The notes under the pieces: generated by a model | The model's input: the letters and a program-made list of their open reading frames with translations, nothing else | The model's database searches: none | What the model was told of the DNA's origin: nothing | Shown here: piece by piece, positions 1-9,104 of the stretch | How positions within the stretch are numbered: the first letter of the stretch is position 1 | Layout: every line of letters starts with the position of its first letter | Position numbers and translations under genes: made by a program | From: JAXGPL01 sp040766985 | GTDB lineage: Bacteria > Bacillota > Sulfobacillia > JAUYEG01 | DNA: 64,000 bases | Direction of reading: 5' to 3' | Assembly (NCBI GenBank): GCA_040766985.1 | Contig: JAXGPL010000011.1 | Location: 31,795-95,794 of the forward strand

Positions 1-510
1 GGCGGCACTGCTGGTGGGCTGGTGCTTGGACTTGCCCTGTTGGGTGCGCCGTTCCGCGCCCACGTGATCAGTGTTGAGTACCCGAAGGACGAATTGGCCC
101 GGCGTCTTTTGGAGCTCGCCGCAGGCGCCCTTGACGTTCTGGAGAGATGCAGGCTGCCGCATGAGCCGCATCTGGCGCCTGCGTCGTTCGATACGGCAGC
201 AGTGGTATGGGAGGAATACCTCGGGCCCGGCTATGCCCTCGACTCGGACGACTCCCGGGCTGCTCTCTTTGCCGCGGCCAGGCTTGAAGGGCTCTATCTT
301 GAGCCCGTCTACACCGCAAAGACCCTCGCCGGATGTCTTGACCTCCTTGAGTGCAACCGCATCGAACGGGACCGGGGTTGCTGCTTCTTTCACACTGGGG
401 GAAGCGGTGCGCTGTTCGGGCTGGCCGGCAGATTGCAGCCGCAAGATCCGGGCCACAAGGTCAATTCAGCACAGAAAAGGGCCGATAACGAAGGTATCAA
501 GGAAGGGTGA
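1..510 (+). CDS. PLP-dependent D-cysteine desulfhydrase / ACC deaminase family protein (C-terminal part)
   Basis: The gene runs in from the left edge; only its last ~169 codons are present. The visible protein opens with a glycine-rich GGTAGGL segment, the phosphate-binding turn of fold-type II PLP enzymes. Near the end it has VYTAKTLAG followed by FFHTGGSGALFG, the C-terminal signature of the D-cysteine desulfhydrase/1-aminocyclopropane-1-carboxylate deaminase family. Such enzymes typically release ammonia and pyruvate or 2-oxobutyrate from small D-amino acids. The exact substrate cannot be told because the lysine-bearing N-terminal half is outside the window. The tail after the TGG motif is hydrophilic and not obviously conserved. 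Confidence 0.75.
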   Translation, partial: GGTAGGLVLGLALLGAPFRAHVISVEYPKDELARRLLELAAGALDVLERCRLPHEPHLAPASFDTAAVVWEEYLGPGYALDSDDSRAALFAAARLEGLYLEPVYTAKTLAGCLDLLECNRIERDRGCCFFHTGGSGALFGLAGRLQPQDPGHKVNSAQKRADNEGIKEG

Positions 511-552
511 CAGCATTGGGCCCACCTCTTCACGGTCTGCCGGGAGATTAAG

Positions 553-2232
553 ATGGATGCCGCGCCGGATCGCCGTACGGCAGGTTTCGGACCATCCGGG
601 CCGCATCTCGACGTTGAGGCGGTCACTGACCCAGCGTTGCTTGAAACCCTCAGAGTCCTTAAGCCGGACCACTACTATGATCTCCTGCAGGTCGTCGGTT
701 CCGCCGCGGCAGGCCTCGACCTTGTCGCCCCCGGCCAAGTTCTGGCCCGATTCACGCTGCCCGATGCCGGCGACGCTACGGACACCGCCTCAGAAGATGG
801 GCATTCAGGCGTCGGCCAGGATTACGACGGCGGCACCCGTGTGCTCGCCCGCACCGCCGGCCATGGCACGGAGTTCGATGCCGAGAGCCTCACGGTTGTC
901 GCCCGCGCCGCCGGGATCGTCCTGTACGACGGAGAGCAGGTCGGTGTGATGCCGCTGGCGCGCGACGGCCGAGTCGAGGTCGCCGTAAACGCCGACGCGA
1001 GTGAAGCACACGCAACCCTCACCCCGCCGGGGCCGGAAAGCAAGCCGGTCTCGGTCGCCGACGTCGCCCAAGGACTGGCTTCCTCTGGAGTCCGGTTGGG
1101 CGTGGATCAGGCAGCTATTGAGCAGGCCGTAAGCGAGCTTGAGGCGACGGGCCAACGCGTGTGCGCGAAGGTGGCGTCGGGGCGCCGGCCGCAGCCCGGG
1201 ACCGATGGCGCCATCGAGTACCTGGTCGACATCGGAAACCTGCCCGTCGCGGCGGACAGCGGCGACAGGATTGATTTCAAGAACCTCAACATTATCTGCG
1301 GCGTCGAGCGCAACCAGGCTCTCGTCAGGCGAATTCCGGCGACTAAGGGCGTACCTGGGTATACCGTGACCGGGAGGATCCTGCCGGCCAAGGACGGCCG
1401 CGAGGCGCAGCTACCACTGGGTTCAAACGTTCAGGTCGATCCAGGAGACCCGAACGTCCTCCGTTCGGCCATCGACGGCAATCTCAGGGTGGTCCAGGGC
1501 AAGATCGAGGTCAACAAGAGCTTCACTGTCCCAGGGAACGTGGATTACTCCACCGGGCACATCAAGTACGATCATTCGGTGGTCATCCGCGGCGACGTCA
1601 AGGGCGGCTTCAACGTCGAATGTGGTGGGGACCTCGAAGTCAAGGGAGCCGTTGAGGACTGCGGCGTGCGCGCCGGAGGCGGCGTGCTGATCCGCGGCGG
1701 GTTCATGGGCCAGGGGGCGGGGATGATCCGGGCCGGCGGAGCGGTGCGACTTGGCTTCGGCCGCAACCAGACCGTGCAGTGCTCGGGCCCGTTGATCGTT
1801 GAGCGCGAGGCGATCAACATGACCCTCCGGTCGGACGACTCCGTCTCTGTCGCCGGGCTTCTCGTCGGCGGCGAGGTCATGGCGCGCAACCGCATCGAGT
1901 GCCGTATCGCGGGCAACCCCAGCGGTTCGCGAACAAGGCTTGAGGTCGGCGTGGTGTGTGAGCTGGTTCAGGCCGCTGCCGGCCTGGCCAGGGAGATTGA
2001 GGTGATGCGCCGCCGCCACCAGCCCGAACAAGAGGTCGCCGTGCTGGAGCAGCGGCATAAAGCATTGCTCGAGCAAGCCTACGCGATCGGTTCGGCGACC
2101 ATCGTCGTCAAGGAACGAATCAACCCCGGTGTGCTGGTCAAGATCGGAGCGGCCCCGGTTATCAGATTTGCCGAAGAAACCCGCGGCCCCGTCGTATTCA
2201 CCCTTCGTGACGGCGAGGTCAAGATTTCCTAG
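553..2232 (+). CDS. FapA family (DUF342) polymer-forming-like protein
   Basis: This is a 559-residue cytoplasmic protein. The central part (from about residue 215) reads FKNLNIICGVERNQALVRR and continues into repeated short beta segments (VVIRGDVKGGFNVECGGDLE, VEDCGVRAGGGVLIRGGFMG). These are the DUF342/FapA right-handed beta-helix repeats. The last ~90 residues form a predicted helical coiled-coil (around EIEVMRRRHQPEQEVAVLEQ) followed by a short beta tail. A GGGAGA lies ahead of the ATG. FapA-family proteins in Firmicutes are often linked to motility, cell-surface or sporulation functions, but nothing in the neighbourhood fixes the role here. Confidence 0.8.
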   Translation: MDAAPDRRTAGFGPSGPHLDVEAVTDPALLETLRVLKPDHYYDLLQVVGSAAAGLDLVAPGQVLARFTLPDAGDATDTASEDGHSGVGQDYDGGTRVLARTAGHGTEFDAESLTVVARAAGIVLYDGEQVGVMPLARDGRVEVAVNADASEAHATLTPPGPESKPVSVADVAQGLASSGVRLGVDQAAIEQAVSELEATGQRVCAKVASGRRPQPGTDGAIEYLVDIGNLPVAADSGDRIDFKNLNIICGVERNQALVRRIPATKGVPGYTVTGRILPAKDGREAQLPLGSNVQVDPGDPNVLRSAIDGNLRVVQGKIEVNKSFTVPGNVDYSTGHIKYDHSVVIRGDVKGGFNVECGGDLEVKGAVEDCGVRAGGGVLIRGGFMGQGAGMIRAGGAVRLGFGRNQTVQCSGPLIVEREAINMTLRSDDSVSVAGLLVGGEVMARNRIECRIAGNPSGSRTRLEVGVVCELVQAAAGLAREIEVMRRRHQPEQEVAVLEQRHKALLEQAYAIGSATIVVKERINPGVLVKIGAAPVIRFAEETRGPVVFTLRDGEVKIS

Positions 2233-2337
2233 CCCCGCAAACCCCACAATGGAAGGAATTGGCATACACTCCCCCGAATGATCCTCTGAGGGATGCGGCG
2301 CAGGTCTTCCGACGGGGCTGCGTCCCATGGAGAGCAA

Positions 2338-2952
2338 GTGCCCACACGCAGGTTGTTGCTGTTCTTTCTAGTCGCTGCGCTGGCCGTTGGCGCACCTGGA
2401 TGCCGGGGCACACCGGACCGCCGGACCAACGTCGTCGCCGCCGGCGGAGGGGCGGTTGAGCCTGGCACTTCGTCCCAGGGAGAAGGTCCGGGAGAGCAGC
2501 CGCTGATCGTCGAGCCCGAGCCGTCACCGCTGTACGTGTATGTCAGCGGAGCCGTCGCACATCCGGGAGTGTACCAACTGCCGCCCGGCGCCCGCGGCTG
2601 CGACGCGCTTGCAGCCGCAGGCGGGTCAGCCAAGGATGCCCGGCTTGAGCTGGTCAACCTTGCGGCGCCGTTGTCGGACGGTCAACAACTGCATATCCCT
2701 TCGCGGGCAGAGGCTGCGGCGTCAACGCAGCCGGGTGTGGATACGGTGGCACGCGGCCCCCTTAACGTCAACCGGGCGACTGCCGGGCAGTTGGTGGAGT
2801 TGCCGGGCATCGGCGTCGTACTTGCGGGGCGGATCATCGCTTACCGGGCCGAGCACGGCCCGTTCGCCAACGCCGACGAGTTGCTGGCCGTGCCAGGCAT
2901 CGGAGAGAGCAGGCTCAAGGACATCAGGCCGCTGATATCCTTCGGGCCCTAG
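2338..2952 (+). CDS. comEA: Competence protein ComEA (helix-hairpin-helix DNA receptor)
   Basis: ComEA binds incoming double-stranded DNA at the outer face of the membrane during transformation. The protein has an N-terminal hydrophobic signal/anchor (RRLLLFFLVAALAVGA) ending near a possible lipobox cysteine (APGC). Next comes a SLBB domain (YVYVSGAVAHPGVYQLPPGA) and a C-terminal pair of helix-hairpin-helix motifs (ATAGQLVELPGIGVVLAGRI and LLAVPGIGESRLKDIRPL). I chose the GTG at 2338 because it has a GGAGAG just upstream and puts the charged n-region at the start. An ATG at 2293 in the same frame would add 15 hydrophilic residues and cannot be excluded. comEC lies 1.9 kb downstream, past two genes on the opposite strand. 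Confidence 0.85.
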   Translation: MPTRRLLLFFLVAALAVGAPGCRGTPDRRTNVVAAGGGAVEPGTSSQGEGPGEQPLIVEPEPSPLYVYVSGAVAHPGVYQLPPGARGCDALAAAGGSAKDARLELVNLAAPLSDGQQLHIPSRAEAAASTQPGVDTVARGPLNVNRATAGQLVELPGIGVVLAGRIIAYRAEHGPFANADELLAVPGIGESRLKDIRPLISFGP

Positions 2953-2983
2953 GCCGGAGCCGCGTCGGGGGCGGCCCGCTGCT

Positions 2984-4204
2984 TTAGACGCTCAGCGCAA
3001 ACAACACTCCCGAGGTCGCCGCCACCGCCAGGAGGAACGGCCAGTAGACCCGGTAGATCGCAAGGATCCGGCACCTGAAGTGCTCAAGCGTCAGGACCTG
3101 GCACATGTGTAATGGGGACCCGAAGTAGGCCAGAAAGGTCGCGGTGAACATCAGGGATGTGTATGGCACAATTGGGTCCCCCGCCTTGAGCATGGGCATG
3201 AGCAGGGGGAAACATATCGCAACGCTCGTCGACTGCGAGGCCGACACCAAGCCGACCAGCACCGGCACGATGATGAAGAAGACGGCGGGATGCCAGCCGT
3301 TTCCCGCAAGAGCGAGCACAATACGTTCAACGGTGCCGCCGGCCTGCATCAGCCCGCGGAAGACCATTACGCCGACCATCGCCGCTACGAGCTTGCGGTC
3401 AATGCCCCTGTAGAAGATGGCCGGCTCAAGCCTGCCGTGTCTATAGCCGAGCGCTGTCGCAAGAGCAATGCCCCCCAGGAGAGACAGGTAAAGCGGCCAG
3501 TTCAGCACCAAAGCGAGAGCCAAGCTCAGCAGCAACGGCCCACCGGTCAACAAGAACCGTGGCAGATCCCGCCAGGGGTTCCAGGTCTCGGCCTGTGCGG
3601 TTTCACGCGGGCCGTCCCGCAACAGCAGCAGGTATCCTGCCACCCCGCCGACGAGGGTGATCGGCCACTGGTAGGCAGCGATCCTTTGAATTGACACGTT
3701 GGTCAGTTGGGATGCAAGAATCAGGCTCGGGCCGAACGGATAGATGAAGAACCATATATGTCTAAAGACCAGGTTGATGGCTGCCTTGCGTTCGCGGGTG
3801 TAGTCCAAGCGTTCGGCAAGCCGGTCGACGAGCGGCGCCGATATGACCGCGCCGCCGAGCACGGGCATCAGTCCGATCAGCCCGGGTATCGCGACCAGCG
3901 CCGCGCGCGTGCTGCGCAGCAGCCTGACCAGCGCGTCCACCATTTGACCGAGCAGGTCGAACTCCTGCATGAGCCGCGCGAGCAAGCCGATCAGGGCTAC
4001 GGTCAGGGCAAACTCGATGGTCTGCCACGCTACCGCCGACTGCCACGCGACCTGCGCCGCACGCACTGGGCCGACCCTGGAAGTCAGGCCGAGGGCAAGT
4101 GACGCAGCCGCCATCGCGTACATCAGGTGGACCTTGCGGTTGACCAGATAGAGGATCAGTCCAAATGCCACTATGACGCCTGCGATTTCGAGCAATAAGG
4201 TCAC
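2984..4204 (-). CDS. DUF401 family membrane permease
   Basis: This is a 406-residue, strongly hydrophobic protein with about ten predicted membrane segments from the first residues onward (LLLEIAGVIVAFGLILYLVN). The loops carry RHIWFFIYPFGPSLILASQ and VSASQSTSVAICFPLLMPML, which resemble the DUF401 branch of the ion-transporter-like permeases found in archaea and Clostridia. Substrate unknown. It is convergent with comEA and follows plsY on the same strand with an ~80-bp gap, so the two could be co-transcribed. Confidence 0.7.
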   Translation of the reverse strand: MTLLLEIAGVIVAFGLILYLVNRKVHLMYAMAAASLALGLTSRVGPVRAAQVAWQSAVAWQTIEFALTVALIGLLARLMQEFDLLGQMVDALVRLLRSTRAALVAIPGLIGLMPVLGGAVISAPLVDRLAERLDYTRERKAAINLVFRHIWFFIYPFGPSLILASQLTNVSIQRIAAYQWPITLVGGVAGYLLLLRDGPRETAQAETWNPWRDLPRFLLTGGPLLLSLALALVLNWPLYLSLLGGIALATALGYRHGRLEPAIFYRGIDRKLVAAMVGVMVFRGLMQAGGTVERIVLALAGNGWHPAVFFIIVPVLVGLVSASQSTSVAICFPLLMPMLKAGDPIVPYTSLMFTATFLAYFGSPLHMCQVLTLEHFRCRILAIYRVYWPFLLAVAATSGVLFALSV

Positions 4205-4284
4205 CTGATTGCGAAGAGAGTGAGCAGCAATACGGCGAGGAGTTGGACGGCGGCAGTAAAATTCCTGCTAGGTGTGTTGCATGC

Positions 4285-4872
4285 CTAGGTAATCTCTCGG
4301 CGGCCGCGGATGAAGCCGCGCAGTTCGGACCAGTGCTTGGCAATCACCGCGACGGCCAGGCCCAGGCCCACAAGGCCATGCAGCGGACTACCGCCGCCGA
4401 TCACGTACATCGCAACCGGGAGCGCCGTGAACCCCAGCACCACAGACGCGTAGCTGTCCTTCAGTAAGGCCAGGCCGACAACGTACGCCACGACGGCGGG
4501 AGCGATCGCCCACGGCATGAGCACGCTGAGGGCGCCGGCCGACGCTCCGATGCCTTTTCCGCCCCTCAACCCGAGCCACGGCATCCAATTGTGGCCCACG
4601 ACAGCGGCAACTGCTGCCGCGCCCATGACCGCCGGGTCGCCCATGTACAGCCGCCCGGCGAGCCAGACAGCCAGAGCGCCTTTACCGAGGTCGGTCAGGC
4701 CGGTTAGGACGCCGGCTGCGGCGCCGACGTTGCGGAACGCATTCATTCCTCCAACGTTACCGCTGCCGACCACGCGGATGTCCTTACCTCCGCCGAGCAG
4801 GCGGGTGTAGAGGTATGCGGACGGAAAGGAGCCGATCAAGTACGCCAGACCTAGATAGCACGCAGGATGCAC
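4285..4872 (-). CDS. plsY: Acyl-phosphate:glycerol-3-phosphate acyltransferase PlsY
   Basis: PlsY makes 1-acyl-glycerol-3-phosphate from acyl-phosphate, the first step of phospholipid synthesis, in the membrane. The 195-residue protein has the usual ~200-residue length and about five membrane spans. The conserved motifs are present: IGSFPSAYL near the N-terminus, GSGNVGGMNAFRN (motif 1) and GLRGGKGIGASAG (motif 2). The start at 4872 places the first membrane helix immediately at the N-terminus, as in homologues. Its 5' end overlaps the longest possible reading of divergent comEC by 58 bp, which argues for a later comEC start. Confidence 0.93.
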   Translation of the reverse strand: MHPACYLGLAYLIGSFPSAYLYTRLLGGGKDIRVVGSGNVGGMNAFRNVGAAAGVLTGLTDLGKGALAVWLAGRLYMGDPAVMGAAAVAAVVGHNWMPWLGLRGGKGIGASAGALSVLMPWAIAPAVVAYVVGLALLKDSYASVVLGFTALPVAMYVIGGGSPLHGLVGLGLAVAVIAKHWSELRGFIRGRREIT

Positions 4873-6827
4873 GATTGGTCACCTCCCCGGGACCTGATTC
4901 CAGTCCGGCCAGGCAGCGCCTTCCCGGCCTCGTCGTCGGGGCAGGGTTGGCGATAGGCGCCCTGAGCGCTGAAGCGGCATGTGCCCCGCTGTGGTCGAAC
5001 CGGCCTTGCCCGGTTGTCACCCCTTGGTTACGATATGCTGTTAGCGGCGTCGCAGTATGCCTGGTGTGGTTCCGGGTCCGCCCACGAAGCGCAAACGTCC
5101 GTTACACACCGGTGGCCGCGGCCGCCGCCGCGGCCCTCTGCGGCCTGGTCCTTGCCCTCGGGACGGCAGAGGCCATCTCGGCATCGCCGTACCGCGCCCT
5201 TGCGCTGGCCGGCGATCGTGAAGCCCGCGTCGACTGCTGGGTAACGGGCGCCGCGCGGCGCGTGGGCGATAGGTGGCTGATTCCGATCCAGGCGGTCGGC
5301 CTAGACGGAGCGCCGGCAGCCGGGCGCCTTGAGGCGGCGATCCCACGTGAGGTGGCGCAGGCGGGCCCGCCGCAGCCGGGCGCCCCCTTGACCCTTCAAG
5401 GCCGGCTGTACTTGCCCGGAGAGCAACTCAATCCGTACGAATCCGACTATCGCCGGGACCTTGCGCGCGAGGGCGTGTGCGCGCGGTGCGACGTCCGTGC
5501 GCTAACGCAGCGATCTGTTGGCCCGGCCACACGGCTGTGGCAACTCGTCCGCCTTCTCCCGGCACGCCTCGCGGGATGGTGCTCGCTCCGGCTCGGCCGC
5601 CTTGTCGAGGCCCATCTTCATGGTGACGAACAGGCCCTGGCGCTGGCGTTTTTGCTTGGCGACCGCACGCAGCTGCGGGAAGCGCCGCTCCAGTCCGACC
5701 TTGAGGCGGCCGGCGGCCTGCACCTCGCGGCGGTCAGCGGGCTTCACGTCGGACTCGTTGCGGGGGCGGTCGCGGCGGCTGCATCGCTCTTGCGGATGCC
5801 GAGGGGCACACGCACCGCAGCCGTTCTGGGCACTGCGTCCTTGTACGCGCTCGTCTCTGGAGCAACGCCCTCGGTCCTGCGGGCCCTGGTGATGGTCGGA
5901 TGCGTGACCTTGTGCCCCAGAAGGCGCCGGGCGGTGGGCCTCAATAGCCTTGGCTGCGCCGCGCTATTGCTGATTGTTCGCAGGCCGCTGATCGCCGGGG
6001 ACGCGGGGTTTCAATTGTCGTTTATGGCAACGCTCGGTATCCTTGCGGCAGCCGCGGGTCCTGTCGCCAAAACGGGCCCGGCTTCCGCGGGTGCCGGGGT
6101 GCGCAAGTTGCGGGGTGTCCTCACGGCTGCGCGGGCGAGCCTGTATGCACAACTTGCGACGATGCCCGTGATGAGCCACTGCTTCTATCGCCTTGCTCCC
6201 TGGGCGCCCATCAACAACCTGGTGCTGCTGCCGCTCGGCGGGGCCTGCATCACGATCACCTTTGCTGCGGCCTGCCTCGGGCTGATCTGGCAGCCGCTGT
6301 TCGGCGTATTCGCCCCCTTGCTCGCCGCTGCGTTACGGATCCTCGCCGCGACCGCTCACTATATGGGGAGGTTCCCCGGGAGCATGTACGTCACAGGGCA
6401 TCCCGGCATTCCAGCATGCGCTCTCAGCGCAGGATTGATGCTTTGGTACCTGCTGTCGGCGGGCGTAACCGGCGGTACGGTGCAGCCGCGCTGGAAACCG
6501 GCAGCCGCCGTTGCGGCGTCGATCTTACTTGTTGTGGTCTATCCGGCGGTCGTGCACCGTCCTCCTGGTGGGCTCGCCGTGTCGTTCTTCGCCGTGGGGA
6601 GACTGCGCGCTGGTGAGGACGGGTCGGACGGCGTCCTCGTCGACTTCGGTCCCCCCGGCGCCGGAGGCGCGCCGGGCCTGGTCGCGCTTTTCCCGCAGCG
6701 TGCTGCCTTACTCCGCGCGACCAGGTGCTTTCCGCAGTTGGCGGTACCTGCTACACACCCTCACGCTGGGATCATCCCGGCGGGCTCGCGGACGCCATGC
6801 GGGCGTACCCGGGCATGCGGGTCGTGA
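4815..6827 (+). CDS. comEC: DNA uptake channel ComEC, N-terminal and competence domains (frame broken near the 3' end)
   Basis: ComEC forms the membrane channel for single-stranded DNA uptake. This frame holds the OB-like N-terminal region and the Competence domain (LHGDEQALALAFLLGDRTQL, then AAGGLHLAAVSGLHVGLVAG) with many membrane helices. The start is uncertain: the ATG at 4815 overlaps plsY, and a TTG at 4875 is a more economical choice. The C-terminal metallo-beta-lactamase-like domain begins in this frame (LAVSFFAVG, GVLVDFGPPG). It then shifts: between about 6594 and 6625 the expected GDCALVRTG is in another frame, and at 6768-6770 (GGG) reading must move to the frame of the next entry. 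The codons after about 6770 here are not real protein. Confidence 0.8.
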   Translation: MRTERSRSSTPDLDSTQDARLVTSPGPDSSPARQRLPGLVVGAGLAIGALSAEAACAPLWSNRPCPVVTPWLRYAVSGVAVCLVWFRVRPRSANVRYTPVAAAAAAALCGLVLALGTAEAISASPYRALALAGDREARVDCWVTGAARRVGDRWLIPIQAVGLDGAPAAGRLEAAIPREVAQAGPPQPGAPLTLQGRLYLPGEQLNPYESDYRRDLAREGVCARCDVRALTQRSVGPATRLWQLVRLLPARLAGWCSLRLGRLVEAHLHGDEQALALAFLLGDRTQLREAPLQSDLEAAGGLHLAAVSGLHVGLVAGAVAAAASLLRMPRGTRTAAVLGTASLYALVSGATPSVLRALVMVGCVTLCPRRRRAVGLNSLGCAALLLIVRRPLIAGDAGFQLSFMATLGILAAAAGPVAKTGPASAGAGVRKLRGVLTAARASLYAQLATMPVMSHCFYRLAPWAPINNLVLLPLGGACITITFAAACLGLIWQPLFGVFAPLLAAALRILAATAHYMGRFPGSMYVTGHPGIPACALSAGLMLWYLLSAGVTGGTVQPRWKPAAAVAASILLVVVYPAVVHRPPGGLAVSFFAVGRLRAGEDGSDGVLVDFGPPGAGGAPGLVALFPQRAALLRATRCFPQLAVPATHPHAGIIPAGSRTPCGRTRACGS

Positions 6828-7450
6828 CCCGCACAAGGTTCCTCGCGGAGACCGTCACCTCGGCGGAGGGCCTGGAGCCTTCGCCGCTCCCGGCCGCGCG
6901 GATCGTCGCCCTCGACAGGCCCGTCGCCGTCACGCTTCCGGCGGCGGCCGGCGCCGCCGACCGTGGCTCGCCGGGTGGGGCAGGGGCCGCCCAATGCCTT
7001 TTGCGGCTCGAGCTATTCTGGGCGGAGGGTCTTTCCGATGAACTCGACGCCAATGAGCACTGCATCCTGTGTCGGACATATCTCGTCTCCGCCGGTGACA
7101 ACCAACCAATCTCGCAGACGCTATCCGCGCTGTTGGCAGCCGACGCGGGTCTGGAGGCCGAAGCGGCGCTGCTCGCGGCGTCGCCGGGGGTAGCCCTCAA
7201 GGCCGCCTTGCTAAAGGCGGGTCATCACGGGAGCAGCGGATCGAGCGGCGCCGGCTTCCTGGAGCGGGTCGCACCGCTGCTGGCGGTGGTCAGTGTGGGA
7301 CCCAACCGATTCGGGCATCCCGGCCACGATGCCCTCGCACGGCTGCACAGCGGCGGCCGTATTGTCCTCCGCACCGACAGCGATGGCTGGGTCGAGGTCC
7401 GCCTCGGCGGGGCGGAGCTCACATGGCGGGCATTTCACGGGCGTCCGTAG
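6725..7450 (+). CDS. comEC: ComEC, C-terminal metallo-beta-lactamase-like domain (continuation of the preceding frame)
   Basis: This frame continues ComEC after the break at 6768-6770. Joining THPHA from the upstream frame to DHPGGLADAMRAYPGM here recreates the HxHxDH metal-binding signature of the domain, so the two pieces belong to one gene. Further on it has LLKAGHHGSSGSSGAGFLER and SVGPNRFGHPG, the conserved late motifs of ComEC beta-lactamase domains. The domain is thought to act as an extracellular nuclease or regulator of uptake. The first ~15 codons of this frame overlap the upstream reading and are not translated in the reconstructed gene. A sequencing indel is the simplest explanation; a genuine pseudogene is the alternative. 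Confidence 0.75.
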   Translation: MLSAVGGTCYTPSRWDHPGGLADAMRAYPGMRVVTRTRFLAETVTSAEGLEPSPLPAARIVALDRPVAVTLPAAAGAADRGSPGGAGAAQCLLRLELFWAEGLSDELDANEHCILCRTYLVSAGDNQPISQTLSALLAADAGLEAEAALLAASPGVALKAALLKAGHHGSSGSSGAGFLERVAPLLAVVSVGPNRFGHPGHDALARLHSGGRIVLRTDSDGWVEVRLGGAELTWRAFHGRP

Positions 7451-7496
7451 GGACAAGCACCGGATCGGGCGAAGAACAACTGCGGAGGTGGGCACA

Positions 7497-8606
7497 GTGG
7501 CCAAGCCCAGGTACTTGAGCTATAAGGGAGCGCGATCGGCCATTGACGCCGGCCGCCTTCACCGGCTGTACGTGATGTGGGGCGACCCGTACCTCGTCGG
7601 CAAGCTGGTGGACATGCTCCGGGCACGGCTCATCTCCCCCGGCGCTGAGGACTTCGATTTCGCGCGTCTTGACGCCGCCGCGACGGCTCCGCTCGAGGTC
7701 ATGGCGGCCGTGCGCGCGGCCCCCTTTGTCTCACCACGGCGGTTGGTGGTCCTTGAGAGGGTCAGGTGCCTCAAGGGGCGTACGCGGGCGCAGCCAACAC
7801 CCGAGGACGAACAGGCGGACGAGGGGCAACCCGCCCCGGGCGGCGATTCCGACTGGGAGCTTGCCCTTGCCGACCCGCCGTCGACGACGTGCCTGGTGGC
7901 TGTCACCGAGGGACAGCCCGACGCCCGGCTGCGCCTGACCAAGGCGCTCGAGCCGCGAAGCCAGTTCGTCGAGTGCCAGGCGACGGGCCGGGACGCACAG
8001 GCGCTCGCGGCGGACATCGTGCGCGAGACGGTCAACCAGTTGGGCATGCGTATGGACTGGCGCGCGCAGAACCTGCTGGTTTCCACGGTCGGCACGGATT
8101 GCGGGCAACTGGTGAGGGAGTTGGAGAAGATCAGGTTATGGGCCCGTGGACGCCAGGTTGGCGAGCGCGACGTGTTGTTGTTGTGTCCCCGCACGGCGCA
8201 GGCGGACATCTGGCAGTTGCTTGATGCGGTGGAGGCCGGGGACGCGGGCGAGGCCCACCGGGTCGTGCGCGCATCGCTTGCGCGCGGGGAGAGTCCCGTG
8301 GCGCTGGTTGCTTCGCTTGCCAGCCAGATCCGGATCATGGCCAGGGCCAAGGAACGGGCTGATTCGGGGGTGCCGCCGCGGGCACTGCCGGGGGTTCTCG
8401 GGGCAAACAAGTTCTGGGTGGAGCAGTCGCTCCGGCGGGCGCGCCTGTTCTCGCAGGCCGCGTTGTACAAATCGCTGCGTGAGCTCGCGCGTATCGATCT
8501 GGGGATTAAGACAGGGTCGCTTGACCCGGAAACCGCAGTCGAGGCATTCGTCCTCGCCCTCTGTGTCGCCAGGGGCGCGGGGCAAAGCAAAAGGGCCCGG
8601 GATTGA
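7497..8606 (+). CDS. holA: DNA polymerase III subunit delta
   Basis: The delta subunit opens the sliding clamp in the replicative clamp loader. The protein is ~369 residues, the normal size. It begins with the typical LHRLYVMWGDPYLVGKLVDM segment and has the C-terminal delta collar region (LVRELEKIRLWARGR, DIWQLLDAVEAGDAGEAHRV, ALVASLASQIRIMARAKE). I chose GTG 7497 because a clear GGAGGTG lies six bases upstream (7484-7490); the frame is open further upstream but not convincing. holA next to comEC and convergent with rpsT is the standard Firmicutes arrangement. Confidence 0.9.
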   Translation: MAKPRYLSYKGARSAIDAGRLHRLYVMWGDPYLVGKLVDMLRARLISPGAEDFDFARLDAAATAPLEVMAAVRAAPFVSPRRLVVLERVRCLKGRTRAQPTPEDEQADEGQPAPGGDSDWELALADPPSTTCLVAVTEGQPDARLRLTKALEPRSQFVECQATGRDAQALAADIVRETVNQLGMRMDWRAQNLLVSTVGTDCGQLVRELEKIRLWARGRQVGERDVLLLCPRTAQADIWQLLDAVEAGDAGEAHRVVRASLARGESPVALVASLASQIRIMARAKERADSGVPPRALPGVLGANKFWVEQSLRRARLFSQAALYKSLRELARIDLGIKTGSLDPETAVEAFVLALCVARGAGQSKRARD

Positions 8607-8615
8607 CCCGGGCCC
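8593..8615. terminator. Bidirectional terminator between holA and rpsT
   Basis: A perfect 9-bp palindromic stem (GGGCCCGGG / CCCGGGCCC) with a 5-base loop; the loop contains the holA stop codon. On the minus strand it is followed by TTTTGCTTT, giving a good intrinsic terminator for rpsT. On the plus strand the T tract is absent, so termination of holA there is less certain. Confidence 0.75.
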
Positions 8616-8634
8616 ACGTTAGCGGCAGACCTAC

Positions 8635-8925
8635 CTACGCCTGAGGCGCCTCGTTGTTAACCGCCTGTTTGGAAGCCAAAAGCTTTGCCAGCCTCGACTT
8701 GCGGCGGGATGCGGTGTTGCGGTGCAGGACGCCCTTGCTGACTGCCTTGTCCAGCAACCGGGATGCGCTGCGGAGGTGCTCAGCCGCGGCTGCCAGATCG
8801 TCTGCCTCGCAAGCCGTACGGACCTCACGGACAGCGCCCTTGACTGTGGATTTGATCTGAAGGTTGCGTGCCTGGCGGATCCGGTCCTTCTTGGCTGACT
8901 TGATGGCAGACTTGATGTTGGCCAC
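8635..8925 (-). CDS. rpsT: 30S ribosomal protein S20
   Basis: S20 binds 16S rRNA early in small-subunit assembly. The 96-residue protein has the family's typical N-terminus (ANIKSAIKSAKKDRIRQARN) and helical body (LLDKAVSKGVLHRNTASRRK). The start is a GTG at 8925, preceded on the minus strand by GGAGGGA with six bases of spacing; the open frame upstream is not S20-like. It is monocistronic here and convergent with holA. Confidence 0.95.
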   Translation of the reverse strand: MANIKSAIKSAKKDRIRQARNLQIKSTVKGAVREVRTACEADDLAAAAEHLRSASRLLDKAVSKGVLHRNTASRRKSRLAKLLASKQAVNNEAPQA

Positions 8926-9104
8926 TGAAATCCCTCCATAGACATAAAACGGGCCGGTCGGAGGACCGACGGTCAGATAATACCATGCAGGCGCGGTGCG
9001 AGCAACACCGCCCGCCACATAGCCCGCCATATCGTTGTTGCATAGGCCTTGCCAAGCGTGGAAAGCATATGCGAGCAACTGATTCGCAAAGTGGAGGTTG
9101 GACC

